Shown here in pieces: positions 24,231 to 34,610 of a stretch of DNA of 64,000 nucleotides; position 1 is the stretch's first letter; every line of letters begins with the position of its first letter. The stretch is from positions 518,501 through 582,500 of the forward strand of contig CALNXK010000020.1 of assembly GCA_942486035.1 (NCBI GenBank). Direction: 5' to 3'. The notes under the pieces are model-generated. The model was not told the DNA's origin. It saw only the letters and a program-made list of their open reading frames with translations, and made no database searches. The position numbers and the translations under genes are program-made. This stretch comes from Porites lobata. Its lineage: Eukaryota > Cnidaria > Anthozoa > Scleractinia > Poritidae.

Positions 24231-25824
24231 AGCAGAATAATGGCGAAAACATTTTGCAAAACGGCGAGTCTCTCATAGCGATGAAACACGATGGCAGCTG
24301 TTGTGAAGATTTCTTATAGTTTAGGCATTCTAAAGTAGTCAAGAGCTCTTCTGTCCCCGTTTCTCCATTTTTCTTTCTTGTAAATAGCTCCTGTTGAACA
24401 TTTTTCCACGATTTCACTTGCTTTTGTCGGAAAGAATCTCACAAACATATTCAAAACCGCGCCACATGTTGAACAAAAGTTTCGCGTGAAGTCATCCATT
24501 TATCTGTACTGGCAACGACCAATCACAGTGCGCGTAGCATTCACATCATAAATATGTACACGGTATTGCGTGACATTTCAAACACGCTGACTCAGTGGTG
24601 ACTCAGCTATGATGATGTCGTTTTTCGCTGACCCTGGGCATTTGAGTCTTGCTCAACAATATTTCTGTTATAGCGAGGGGTGAGAGCAACTGCGTAAGTA
24701 GATGGCGTATTTAAAACTGCGTTTTGCAATTACCTTACAGTAGCTAAATGCTGAATTTATTAATAAGTAATTCAAGGCTTTGGCAGTTATTTTTCGCCAG
24801 GGATGAAGCAAAAACTTCAACCTTCAAAATTTTTGTAAATGACGATTTAAGATCGTCAGTATTATCACCACGTGTATATCGCGCATTAAAATGTCTAAAG
24901 TTTGCTATTTAAATGCAGAGTTTTATCATGTTCAGAATAATGTCAATTTAAATGCGTAGTTAATCAATTTGATTTTTACACAATTTTGAACGTTTCAGAG
25001 ATAAAAAACTTACTTGGTACGGGACCATAAATTTTAGTACTGGGCTTTTTTGGACTTGACATATCACAACCCTTTTTGGTCTGTAAACCTTTGAGGTGCT
25101 CATGTGATTCTACTTATTTTAAATCTACTAGTTTAATTGTTAGTACTTGCGAGATGGCTAAAACTAGTGGCTTGCATGTCTTTGTGTCAGTGACAGCATT
25201 GCATGCCGATCTTACCTGGTCATTTGCAATTCGGGGATTCGTGCATCAAAATAACGTGGAAAGTGTTACCACTGTGGCCAGAGGTATGTGTGTGTGTGTG
25301 AAATCGAAAATTTCAAGCCTCGGGTTTTGGCAAAAAAAAGAAACAACAACAAAAAATCCTTCCATCACCCCCGTCGCTTGAAATCAGGAGTACCCCCCGG
25401 GGCTAGTGTGTTGCAGCACTGTGTGCGGTGCTCTGATTGCATGGGACTACCCGGCAAATTAGTCAGCAGCGGGTTAGACAGTAATAAGAACGAAATGCCA
25501 GAGCCGATGTCGTTCAAAGTTGGGTTAAGGTTGAGCAGGAGCCGATTACTTGGTTGAACCAATTTGCGCAATTTGAATTCGATTAGGCAAATTCAGTTTA
25601 ATTCTTTTTGTCTGCAATTTGATGATTGGTTGCTCTAAAAAGAATAGGGAAGACTATCCAAGAAAATGCCTTTGAGCAAAAGAAAAATAAACGTGGACTA
25701 AAATTTAACCGCAGGTTAGCTCTAATCGGTCTTCGAACAACTGGACTCTGGTGAATAACAAAAGCTATAGGTCTCATCCAGACCACAGGTTGTACAACTA
25801 TGCTCTGTTTATTTTCCAAGTGAA
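24231..25824. other. No gene recognised
   Basis: A plus-strand frame around 25076-25290 ends at a GTATGTG that could serve as a donor, but it has no start codon or homology I can name. I do not call it. Confidence 0.35.
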
Positions 25825-25935
25825 AGTTAAAGTAGATAATGTTGATGATGGTGATGATAATGATAGAGATCAAATGTTAAAGATGATAGTGGTGATGGTA
25901 GTAGTGTTGACGATGATGACGACGCTGACGTTAAT
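25825..25935 (+). repeat. GAT-rich low-complexity tract
   Basis: Irregular runs of GATGAT, GATAAT and GACGATGAT. The tract resembles the Asp/Asn codons of the large exon of copies B-D, but no flanking exon sequence accompanies it, so it is more simply a microsatellite-like tract. Confidence 0.5.
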
Positions 25936-26262
25936 AATGATCATTGTTTGTATAACGAGGGGCTATAAATGTGTGGATTCATCATTCAATCAGAAAAAAA
26001 AAGTTTCAGTTAGTTTTTGTTTTCAATACCACTTTTAAGTAAGTTATCTTAAGACACAAATATTTCTAACCAATGGAAAAAATGCAAGGCCAGAAAATGA
26101 ATTCTATCATTTGCCGAAGCAACTCCAAGGAAAATATATTGTTTTAGGTCCTTTATAAGACACCAACCTTTCTTTCGTTTGATTTGAGGATCCTTCAATT
26201 TTAACTTTGTTGATTCGGTTCTTTTAATAGAATTTCTTTTGTTGATATTTTGTAGTCACTGA

Positions 26263-26581
26263 GACTATAATCAAAAGAGAAGTACCATTGAGCTGAAAGG
26301 AGGGGCTCAGTATTCCCCAAGGACAACGGAGCAAGCATCCCACCAGGGGGCCGAAGTTCTTGCCAAAAGAGAACCTTTTGGTCAACAAACTAGTTGCGAA
26401 GAACGACCGATCAGTAATGGTGTTTGTTTCAGTGAAAGAGCAGTTTCCGAAAACTACCATGTACTGAAAGCTGAATATGGCCGAGTTCTGTTTGAGAGAG
26501 ACCAGGCGCACAGAACTTTACAAATCGCAAATTTCCAGCGTACATCTGTGGTTAAGCAACAGAGGAATAACGGTTCTTATG
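26263..26581 (+). CDS. Copy B upstream exon shared with copy D
   Basis: The frame is open from 26263 (in-frame TGA at 26260) to a GTATGG donor at 26582. Its end encodes LKAEYGRVLFERDQ and LQIANF, matching LKRDYGKALYERDQ and LQIANF in copy D (ending at 61372) with the same phase-1 donor. Similarity to D continues weakly upstream through CEERPISN. No ATG lies in this frame, so the start codon is further 5'. A pyrimidine-rich acceptor TGTTTGTTTCAG at 26421-26432 could alternatively start the exon at 26433. The function of this segment is unknown. Confidence 0.6.
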
Positions 26582-29500
26582 GTATGGAATTTTTTCCATT
26601 TTTGATAACGGTAGTTTTTCTTCCCTACATCTACTTCAGGGTTGTTTAACAACTACAAACATAAAAGTGACGCCTGCACAATATTTACCACCCGAAGACA
26701 TATAATTATGAAAACAGAATGTTTAGCAAGGAATATCTACATTACGCGTTGTGGTTATAGACCCACATCGCCCCCAAGGCACAGTTGTTATGATTTCTGA
26801 CAAAGAGTCGTATATATATCAGTCTACGATACATTTGCTGGGAAGCGGACTTGAGCACCCACTCTGTTGTAACTTGTAAGACATACCTGCCAGGCTGAAA
26901 ACTTTTTATGCACACGCATGTACTTTGTGGGCCTTTTTGGCTTCTTCACAACTTTCTGGGTCTAATTTATTGAATGGATGTATGTAAAAAAAAAAGAATT
27001 GTTCTGGTAGCCAGTTAAATAGTTGCTTATACTATAGTGAACTCATGCCGCTTGAGGCTCAAACTGAAGTTTGATATTTATCTTAAACTGTTTAATAGGA
27101 TTGCATGTGAAACATAAATAAATAAATAACGATTTGGAGGTAGCACATCCACATAGCGGTTCTTCGCCTACCTGATTCCCGGTTGAATTAATATTCGGAA
27201 ATGTTGGTTTTTGAGGAGAGGGGGAAACCGGAGTACCCGGGGAAAAACCTCTCGGAGCAAAGGAAAGAACCAACAACAAACTCAACCCACATATGGCGTC
27301 GACGCCGGGATTTGAACCCGGGCCACATTGGTGGGAGGCGAGTCCTCTCACCACTGCACCACCATTGCTCCCCAATGGTGGCGAAATACATAATGATATG
27401 CTTTCGCTAAGACTTCAAGTTGTCGGATATATGCAATCATTAGTTGGGGATTTGAACAACAAGTTCACTTGGTCCTCATTTCCTTTTGTTGCCCATGAAA
27501 GTAGCCGGGGGTCATACGTAGTGTCCGGACTAATGAAACCCCTTAGTGATAGCCCTGCGTTTTAAGTCATTCGCTGGTTCAGTATAGTTGCTGGTTTTAT
27601 TGCCGTTATTGCCTGCTAAACCTCACTCGTTTCTCTTCCGTGCAGGGGCTACCGGTAATTCAACCAGAGAAGACAAAATGTGTGATGAACATGACACGTC
27701 GGAACAATACTATTTACAGAGGTCCACGAAAGTATGCAAAAGAAAGCCCCACCTACGACAACAAAATAACCGCAGTAAATCTTACAGCAACAAACCTACA
27801 TCTCCTCGTCTTGTTAATGGGCATACAAATTGTTTCAGTCTAACAGGAGATGGTTGCTATGAGAATGGTCATGAAGATAATGACGGAGTAGAAGAAGATA
27901 AAAATTCTAGTCACACGAGCAGAGCTCTTGTAGATAGTGTTGCACATGGAAATTTTTCCTTTGATGAAGACAACGGTAACAGTGATGATGCTGTCGGCGA
28001 AAGTAACGGAAGTGAAAACAACGATCGGTACTGCATCCTGAATTGCGACAGCAGTAAGGATGCTGAATGTCAAACTGGTGGTGCTAATGAACTAGGCGAT
28101 AGGCACGGGCGCGACGTTGATGGCAATCATGACGCTAACATAGGCAACGGTAATGCTGACCATGATGATGATAATGATGGAGCCAATGCTGCTTCTACTG
28201 TTAAAAATGACGATGATAGTGATGAAGATGGTGATAACGGCTGCAATGGATATCACAACCCTCACCACCTCCACCATGCTAGACACGAACATAGTGATGG
28301 TGGGGGTGGTGAGGGTAATACGGTTCGAAGTGGTGACAGGGATAATGCTAAAGACCGTGGTAACCGTGGGGAGTTTAATGGAAATAGCAACTTTGATTAT
28401 GAAAATAAAAATGATGATGATGAATCAGAAGACGTTGTGGCCAAATCAAGCTCGTTACCTGTTGAAAGCCTTGTGCCAAGGAAAAGTTTCAAAGATTTTA
28501 AATTAGCTACCAAGGACACCAAACTTAGTTTACCACTTAACGCTGGCTTGGATGACCAAGTCAAATCTCGGACAATCGGAACTATAGCGGGGGACAACAA
28601 TGGTAACAAAAAGCCGCCGGGGGCTAAAGCGAAAACGTGGCTTACGAGTAATGAGTACACTGCAAAGATACCTACGATGAGTTATCCACCAAGCCTAGGA
28701 TCGAAGACTTCGTCATTGAGGTTACCTCGAGTAAATGGGGCGGAATTAAATTACTTCAATAGCAGAATACCATCCCTAGATGCAACAGGTATCAATCAAA
28801 ATTTCCTTGCGCGACATACGACAGATCAAAGTCTACAATATGCCTCACAGCCTAGTGATTTTAAACTAACGAGAGAATTGACTTCACGTACGGATTGGCC
28901 CGTATGGAGTCTACCACCTCCTGCAATGACTGAAACAAATGATTTGAGACATCGATGGCCTCAGTCAAGTGTACTCTACCCTTCCGTCGGCGGTTATCAA
29001 ACTGGGGCACAAAGTAACTGGAATGATGAGCCACCTGCATTAAGGTTACCTACAGTAAAATCGCCCGCGCCCGTGGTACGTCCCAACGTCACTGCACCAG
29101 TCACGGAGTTGCAGCCTTCTGCAAGTGTAACATCTCAGAGTGTACCTTCATACAGCTATCAATCCAGTGTGTTGCCTGAAAATTTGCAAGAACGTTTCAA
29201 GGAGCCTTCCATACCCAATTTCTTTCCAGAAAACCAAGAAAATGTTCGTCCTATCATTTTATCTGCTTCAAGAAGAGAAGAGGAGACAACTGGTACTGAG
29301 GCATTATCACCAGAGTTCCCGGATGACCCCTCACTTGCTGCACTGGAACGCAAGGTGGCGGAGGCATGCGCAGTAGTTGAAAGGGTTATGAAAGAACGCG
29401 AAGAAAGAACAAAAGCGCAGCGTGAGGCAGCGCGAAAGAAAAGAGAGATGAGAGAACAAAGAGAAAGAGAGGCAAGAGAAATGAGAGAAAGAGAAGAAAG

Positions 29501-30030
29501 AGAAAGGAGAGAAAGTGAAGAAAGAGAAAGGAAAGAAAGAGAAAAGAGAAAAAGGGAAGATGGAAAAATGAGAGAAAGACAAGAGAGAGAAATGAGGGAA
29601 AGAGACGGGAGCGAACAGATAGAAAATGAAGACAGGGATACGAGGTGGTTTGGGGGAGAACGGGCGCCTGTCCAAGAGAGCCCGCGATGGCAGTGCGAGC
29701 ATTATCAGCGGCGTTGCCTCGTTAAGTTTCCTTGCTGTGGAATATTCTACCCGTGTCATCGCTGTCACAATACATCAGGGGCGTGTGATACTGATGACAG
29801 GAAGGCGAATAATGCGACGCATGTCAAGTGTGGCGTATGTGGACACGAAGAAGAGGTGAGTGTCTGTCACAATTAAATCTCAACAGTGATGAATACTACA
29901 GATAAGCTCTTGGAAAGATAAGGATATGAACATTTCTTACAGAGCTATCACTTAGAGTGTACAGCTCACATTGTTTCATACTCTACTTCAAGTTATTTTT
30001 GCACTTGTCGTAACTAACTCTTTCCTTTCC

Positions 30031-30084
<54 letters not shown>

Positions 30085-32270
30085 GTGAAATTTAGATCAA
30101 TGAAGGAAGCCAGTATTGCAGTGGTTGCGGCGAACAAATGTCAGCGTATTTTTGTTTTATATGCAAACATTTTACCGGAGTGGAAAAGAACCCATTTCAC
30201 TGCGATAAATGTGGTATTTGTCGGTAAGTTGTTACAGATAGGAGTTCCGATAATGAATCTAGATATAACCAATTTTAATTATTTCTTTACCTCCCGTTTT
30301 AGACGTCGATTTATTAAGAACAGTTTTGTACAGTCGTTGGTTGATGGCTTAAAACAAAAGACTTGATTGCATTTTGAAATAAAGATACTAGTTTTGGCAT
30401 TGCGGTTAAGTAAGCGTTGATAATACTTAAAACTGCACACGTCTGGGTGAAAGTTTTATTTAATATTCAAACCTAGATACGACTTCAGTCAGGTGCATAA
30501 CGGGAACCTGTTTTTGCGCGTCAGTACAAATTTGATGAGATGGCGTTGAGATGTTTTTCTGCAATAGAAAAAGTAAGGTCTATTTGCGAACATAAGGATT
30601 TATTGGCTCTGTAAGGGTTTCATTTACCTAAAACTGGAGAACATCTATAAATCGTTTATGTTTTTTTTGTCGTGAACAGTATCCACAAGGACAAATCGTT
30701 TCACTGTGATGTTTGCAACGTGTGTCTGGACAAACGACTTGAAGGGAAACATAAGTGCAGGCCAGATTCTGGACACGACGAGTGTTGTATATGTTTAGAG
30801 GTAAGTGGAGACTGACTATTTTCTACTTAGGAAACAGAACTGATAAAATGGCATTACGAGCCAAGGTCAAACTTGTATCGTTGCTTAACTTGCATGTGTG
30901 GAAGTTTATAACAGAGACAAGAGTAAGTGACAAATGAGTGTGTGTGGCGCAGACCAAGTTGTGTTTTGTTTGGTATGGTGCACTGCAGTAATGACTCCCT
31001 TTAAACATTTCAAATTTCTCCTGGGACGGTGAAGTGAGTGTCGTTTAAATTTTCCTTTATTAGCATCCCTAGTATCAGTATTTCAACTGACAGTTGCATA
31101 AACAATTTGACTGCTTAATTTCAACCACAAATAAAACCTTTGTGTCTGAGGTAACAAACCTTTATACACTTCTGACAGATAGTTTTGGCAAACCCAGTTT
31201 GAACAGTAGCAAAGAGGAGTGTGCCACCATATTTATAGTACATGCCTTTTGTTCACTGAAATCAAGCTAGGCGAAAAAGAGTCTAAACAGATGTTTATAT
31301 TGTAATTAAATCAACTTTCTGTACTCTACACAGGATGCGTTCAGCGGTTGCCAGATCCTGCCATGCTCCCACAAGGTCCATAAGGAGTGTGCCATTGCTA
31401 TGATTCAGAACGGAGTGTAAGTGGCCAACAGAAGTAGATAAATATAAATAAATAGTAATGAATTGAAATGTATAAATAAGCTGATTTAAGTATAGATAGC
31501 ACATCTACACATTGGTGCTTCGTCTACCTGACCATTACCGATTGAAATGGAATTCGGGAATGTTGTTTTGAGGAGATGGAAAAATCGGAGTACCAAGCTA
31601 AGACATGAAAAAACCCAAGGATCAAGGCCGTGCATCAAAACTTAACTCCTTATACCGCGCCTCCCACTATCTAGTAATAATAGTAATAATAATAGTTTAT
31701 TAAAACTCTCTTGCAGAAAAACAAAAATCATACTAGTTAAAATATCGAAATGTAAGAACGTTATCTACCTTCTTGTCCTACAGGTAATATACTCGTCTGA
31801 TTAAACAGATAGGGTCGGTTATTTAAACGAAGTTGAACTTAGACCGCGGTTTAGGAAATCTTTGGACCTTCAGATCTTTTCCCTAGTGGGTTGTTTTAAG
31901 AAGACAAATGCTTCTCTAGTCTACGCCTTATGCTTTCATGAAACTGTTCACGATAATTGGTGTTAACATAAAAGTGTTTGGCAAATTGAAGATGGCTTGG
32001 AACGCGGTTTTGGTAAGCACCGGCTAAACTCCGTTTAAATATCTGGCCCATAGAATTTGTCTGTTTTCTTCCTTAAATTGTATTCGGGCTGATTATCTCC
32101 AAAAAATGAAGACTCACTTAGAGGAGAGTCTCCTCAGCTCTCTTCCACTTCTCTTCTAGCCCGAGACCGAAGTGTTTATTACAGATAAATGTTAATTTGT
32201 TTGCTTCTTTCTGTGTTTCAGACGAAACTGTCCGATATGCCGCCATCCTTTGTTTAGCCAAGACTCATAG
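26263..32270 (+). CDS. RCHY1-like CHY/CTCHY/RING protein with acidic and coiled-coil N-terminal extension, copy B
   Basis: Most complete member of the array. Exons are about 26263-26581, 27646-29855, 30096-30223, 30680-30800, 31334-31416 and 32222-32270; the translation start was not found. From exon 2 onward it encodes about 860 residues, far longer than RCHY1 (about 260). Order: short head, Asp/Asn/Gly-rich acidic region with a His patch, Ser/Pro-rich linker, Arg/Glu-rich coiled coil, CHY finger, CTCHY finger, RING, stop. The RCHY1 C-terminal zinc ribbon is missing. No signal peptide or membrane segment is visible in the coding exons, so a nuclear or cytoplasmic E3 ubiquitin ligase is the likely role by family inference. 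All splice phases agree. The stop TAG replaces the CAG codon of copies A and C, making it one residue shorter. Confidence 0.8.
27116..27373 (-). mobile_element. tRNA-Gly-derived SINE in copy B intron
   Basis: On the minus strand the 5' head has a box A-like GTGGTGCAGTGGTGAGAG and box B GGTTCAAATCC, with an anticodon-arm region like tRNA-Gly. A body containing CCGGGTACTCCGG follows, with a TTATTTATTTATT tail. The mature tRNA fold is not preserved. The head reappears at 44897-44987. Confidence 0.8.
27646..29855 (+). CDS. Copy B large exon: acidic region, coiled coil, first half of CHY finger
   Basis: Acceptor TTCCGTGCAG ends at 27645 and donor GTGAGT starts at 29856; 736 full codons with no stop. 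Approximate codons within the exon: 71-264 Asp/Asn/Gly-rich with many GAT/AAT codons; 204-215 His-rich (NPHHLHHARHEH); 265-580 Ser/Pro-rich; 580-664 Arg/Glu-rich with repeated REREERERRE-type heptad-like units; 681-736 CHY finger beginning WQCEHYQRRC, with FPCC, FYPCHRCH and CGVC. The exon ends GHEEE in phase 0, joining INEGSQYC of the next exon. Relative to copies C and D it lacks about 95 residues after SNW. Confidence 0.85.
30032..30080 (+). repeat. (TC)24 microsatellite in the pyrimidine tract of copy B
   Basis: Forty-nine bases of pure TC ending 15 bases before the TTTAG acceptor of the exon at 30096. Copies A and C have only a short TCTCTCTC/TCTTTCTC tract here, so the expansion is specific to copy B. 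Confidence 0.95.
30096..30223 (+). CDS. Copy B exon: end of CHY zinc finger
   Basis: 128 nt, phase 0 to 2, TTTAG acceptor and GTAAGT donor. Encodes CSGCGEQMSAYFCFICKHF and FHCDKCGIC. One amino-acid difference from copy A (Tyr for Asn before the first CxxC). Confidence 0.85.
30680..30800 (+). CDS. Copy B exon: CTCHY finger and first RING cysteines
   Basis: Acceptor GAACAG before 30680 and donor GTAAGT at 30801; 121 nt. Encodes FHCDVCNVCL, GKHKC and CCIC. Its protein sequence equals that of copies A and C over the visible motifs. Confidence 0.85.
31334..31416 (+). CDS. Copy B exon: RING core
   Basis: Acceptor CTACACAG ends at 31333 and donor GTAAGTG starts at 31417; 83 nt. Encodes LPCSHKVHKEC with the central RING ligands. 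Confidence 0.85.
31490..31665 (-). mobile_element. Degenerate SINE in copy B RING intron
   Basis: Contains GAGGAGATGGAAAAATCGGA then GTACC, orthologous in position to the SINE remnants in the same intron of copies A (1640-1860) and C (50400-50581). Confidence 0.55.
31672..31760 (-). mobile_element. Retroposon 3' tail with (TAA)n, copy B only
   Basis: AATAATAGTAATAATAATAG followed by TTTATTAAAA reads on the minus strand as a LINE-like 3' end with an ATT-type microsatellite tail. It interrupts the SINE remnant at a point near, but not identical to, the LINE tail in copy C. Confidence 0.4.
32222..32270 (+). CDS. Copy B last exon: RING end and stop
   Basis: Acceptor TGTTTCAG ends at 32221. Encodes RNCPICRHPLFSQDS then TAG, where A and C have CAG plus a stop. 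The RING is complete. Confidence 0.85.
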
Positions 32271-32598
32271 TAGAGATGAAGAAGCAAATAAGGACCGTTC
32301 ACGAAAAGCTTAGATTTTGAAAGATTTCTGTTACTGCGGTCGCCACGATGCGAATTGTTCGATTGAGAGGAATTTGTTTTCAGAGCATGTTACATGTAAA
32401 AGTTCAGTTTACTAAACAAAAGAAACTGAATACATTATGGCTTCAAAGTTATCCAAAATGAGTCCAATACTAGAAAAAACAAACAAACAACCAGCCGTTA
32501 TGAAGTCTTATCAATACTTTTACCTTAAACAAAAAAAAATATTTGTTGCGAACTGCAAAGTTGTCAAAGCCATGAGAAACGACGCAGTCGTCCTCTTA

Positions 32599-33008
32599 CA
32601 GGGGCACCCAACGGGAAATTTTGAGAAAAGACCTAAAAACAACAACAAAGCATGAATAAAGTTTTCTGAGACTATTTTAAGCATTTTGGGAGATTGCTGG
32701 AAAAAAATTATCTGTTCCTCACTCCCAGCAAGACTGATGGAAGAGTTCCCAGCCAGCAACCTTACAACCTGCAACCTGACTTACTGGGAAGTTTCATAGG
32801 GCACAATTCAGATCTTGAGTGGTAAGTAATCCATACAAGTAACCCATAGCAGCTATTATAGACTTCAAATCCCCTCTGACACCCTGAATTATCTTTTTCC
32901 CAGCAACACTTTCCTTCCAAGGACTATTATTTCTTCCACATCTCCCAGCCAGCAAAAATGTGCCTGAAGAACAAATATTTTGAGGAACAGATCCATTGGG
33001 TGCCCCTG
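32599..33008. mobile_element. hAT-like MITE with CAGGGGCACCCAACG ends, 6-bp target duplication
   Basis: Starts CAGGGGCACCCAACGGG, ends CCATTGGGTGCCCCTG and is flanked by CTCTTA at 32593-32598 and 33009-33014. Its ends match the 17361 family but its interior is unrelated, so it is a separate subfamily using the same termini. The flanks of copies A and C lack it. Confidence 0.8.
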
Positions 33009-33382
33009 CTCTTAGAAGCTTTAGAGCAAAGCCATGCATGATTGGCCATGTTTATAAGTTTAAGCAAGGAGCCTAGCTCGAGAAACAAACAAATAAATAA
33101 AAATACATCAGTTAAACAGAAATCGATAAGTTACAGTTTCCTGGAAATGATTTTGCCCCATATTTTTTTTGGTACGTTGGGTTTTTTCAACTTCAAGTTT
33201 ATCGCTGTGGTTTTATTGGTGAAAAATCAAAGTTATCAAAAAGCCATACTAAAACGAAGAATTATCCCGCTTAAACTATTGGTTTTTGGCTATTTGGAAT
33301 CTTTAAATTTGTTAGTAGGGCATGTTGACAAGTTTTTAATCGACGGATATATTCCAGTATTTATTACAGCAAATCTACTGGC

Positions 33383-33533
33383 CGGGGTTGTTCAAACGTT
33401 GGATAGCTCACCGGATAAATCACTAGTCTAGCGGATAAGTATCTGGGAAACTAATTGCGCTTCTTTTTTTTTATATATCCAGTGGATAGAGATTTATCCA
33501 GTGGATAGCGTTATCCACCTTTTGAACAACGGG
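33383..33533. mobile_element. Short MITE with GTTGTTCAAAnGnTGGATA ends, copy B only
   Basis: GTTGTTCAAACGTTGGATAG on the left pairs with CTATCCACCT-like TTATCCACCTTTTGAACAAC on the right, with TATCCAGTGGATA palindromes inside. Aligned flanks of copies A and C lack it. Confidence 0.7.
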
Positions 33534-34424
33534 AACCTGATTGAGAAGTAAATCGCATAAGATTTTCATTTAGCAAAATATATTTTTACCCACCTTTACC
33601 CGATGTTTTTTAAGGCATCCTTTATAACGGTTTGAACGTCAACGTTATTCAGTCCATAAACTACAAGTAATTTATCTGTATTTAATAAGTGCAACAAGTA
33701 GAGAAAATAAAATCGGCTTATCCTTGAAAACAGCGCTCAGTCTTACTTTCCCGTGACAGTGATTATTGTTCTACCTTGGAATCCTAAAGTGTGACGTGCA
33801 TTGTGCCTTCCTGTAGTGCAAATAGTGCATGATTGTAACGTTTAGGCCCCTTGATGAAATACTTAGTTAAATGTGAGCATTAAAAGAATAACCACTGGGC
33901 ACTACTTTAATGTTGCATTTTGTTATTTTACTTCTGTACAAGGTACATCGGAATACCAAACCCTTCAGTGGGATAGCCCGCGATTAGCCTGCGAGAGCAG
34001 ACATTTTCTCGGTCAAAATTGTTTTTGTGAATTAAACGCGTTTTCTGTTGAGATCTTCAAGATTTCAAATCTTGGACGTTACAAAGAATATTTATTTTTG
34101 GGTCATCACCCGTGTAACATAATTTCTTCGCTTTCTTTGTTTTATGGACTATTGCCAGGATTAGGTTTAAGGATGTTTTGTTGCCGTCTTTGTTTTGCGT
34201 CAGCCGTGAGTAATAAATTGATACCACACCGGAGATGAGTTTTAATAGTCTTATGTGATCACGCGGTACAGGCGCGACGAAACACGTCAGTCAAACTTGA
34301 AAGTTGAGCCGAGTGATAAGGCACGGCACGGCACGGCACAAAAAAATAAATTGGAAACCGTCCAGTGGAAGAAGCCAAGAAAATGATTTATAAAAGACTA
34401 ATATACAAACAATTTTTTAAACTT

Positions 34425-34610
34425 TCAAGTCTTTCTGAACCACAGTTTCTGAGTTATTTGCCGAAACATTTCACGCACCTTTGTAGAGCTTTGTATGGAG
34501 ACGCCAATCTGACCAATATGGCCTCCGGAAATCAACAAAAACATCTGGAGTTCACTTTTTCTATAAATGCTCTTCCTTTTCACTCGAGAGCTAGCATAAG
34601 TGCGCATAAA
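34425..34610. repeat. Dispersed repeat (AGAGCTTTGTATGGAG family)
   Basis: Shares AGCTTTGTATGGAG, CGCCA, AATATGGCC.CCGGAAA.CAA and AAACATCTG with 48150-48240 in copy C's intron; the left part also matches 59070-59165. Non-coding; boundaries uncertain. Confidence 0.5.

Larger units (their letters stand above)
32271..33720 (+). other. 3' flank of copy B
   Basis: Aligns with the flanks of copies A and C, interrupted by two MITEs absent from those copies. No coding sequence is supported. Confidence 0.55.

Noticed and set aside
27283..27373. Apparent tRNA-Gly gene on the minus strand
   Set aside because: Box A and B are present, but the acceptor stem does not pair properly and it continues into a SINE body; the head also recurs at 44897.
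27588..27645. 5' extension of the copy B large frame (LVLLPLLPAKPHSF) as a signal peptide
   Set aside because: It has no ATG and lies before a good acceptor at 27645; the hydrophobic stretch is intron sequence read through.
27646..28440. Secreted acidic biomineralisation protein
   Set aside because: The Asp-rich region recalls coral acid-rich proteins, but no signal peptide is visible and it is spliced in frame to CHY/RING zinc fingers.
28092..28506. Ile/Val/Met-rich frames overlapping the acidic region of copy B on both strands
   Set aside because: They are frame-shifted readings of GAT/AAT codon runs.
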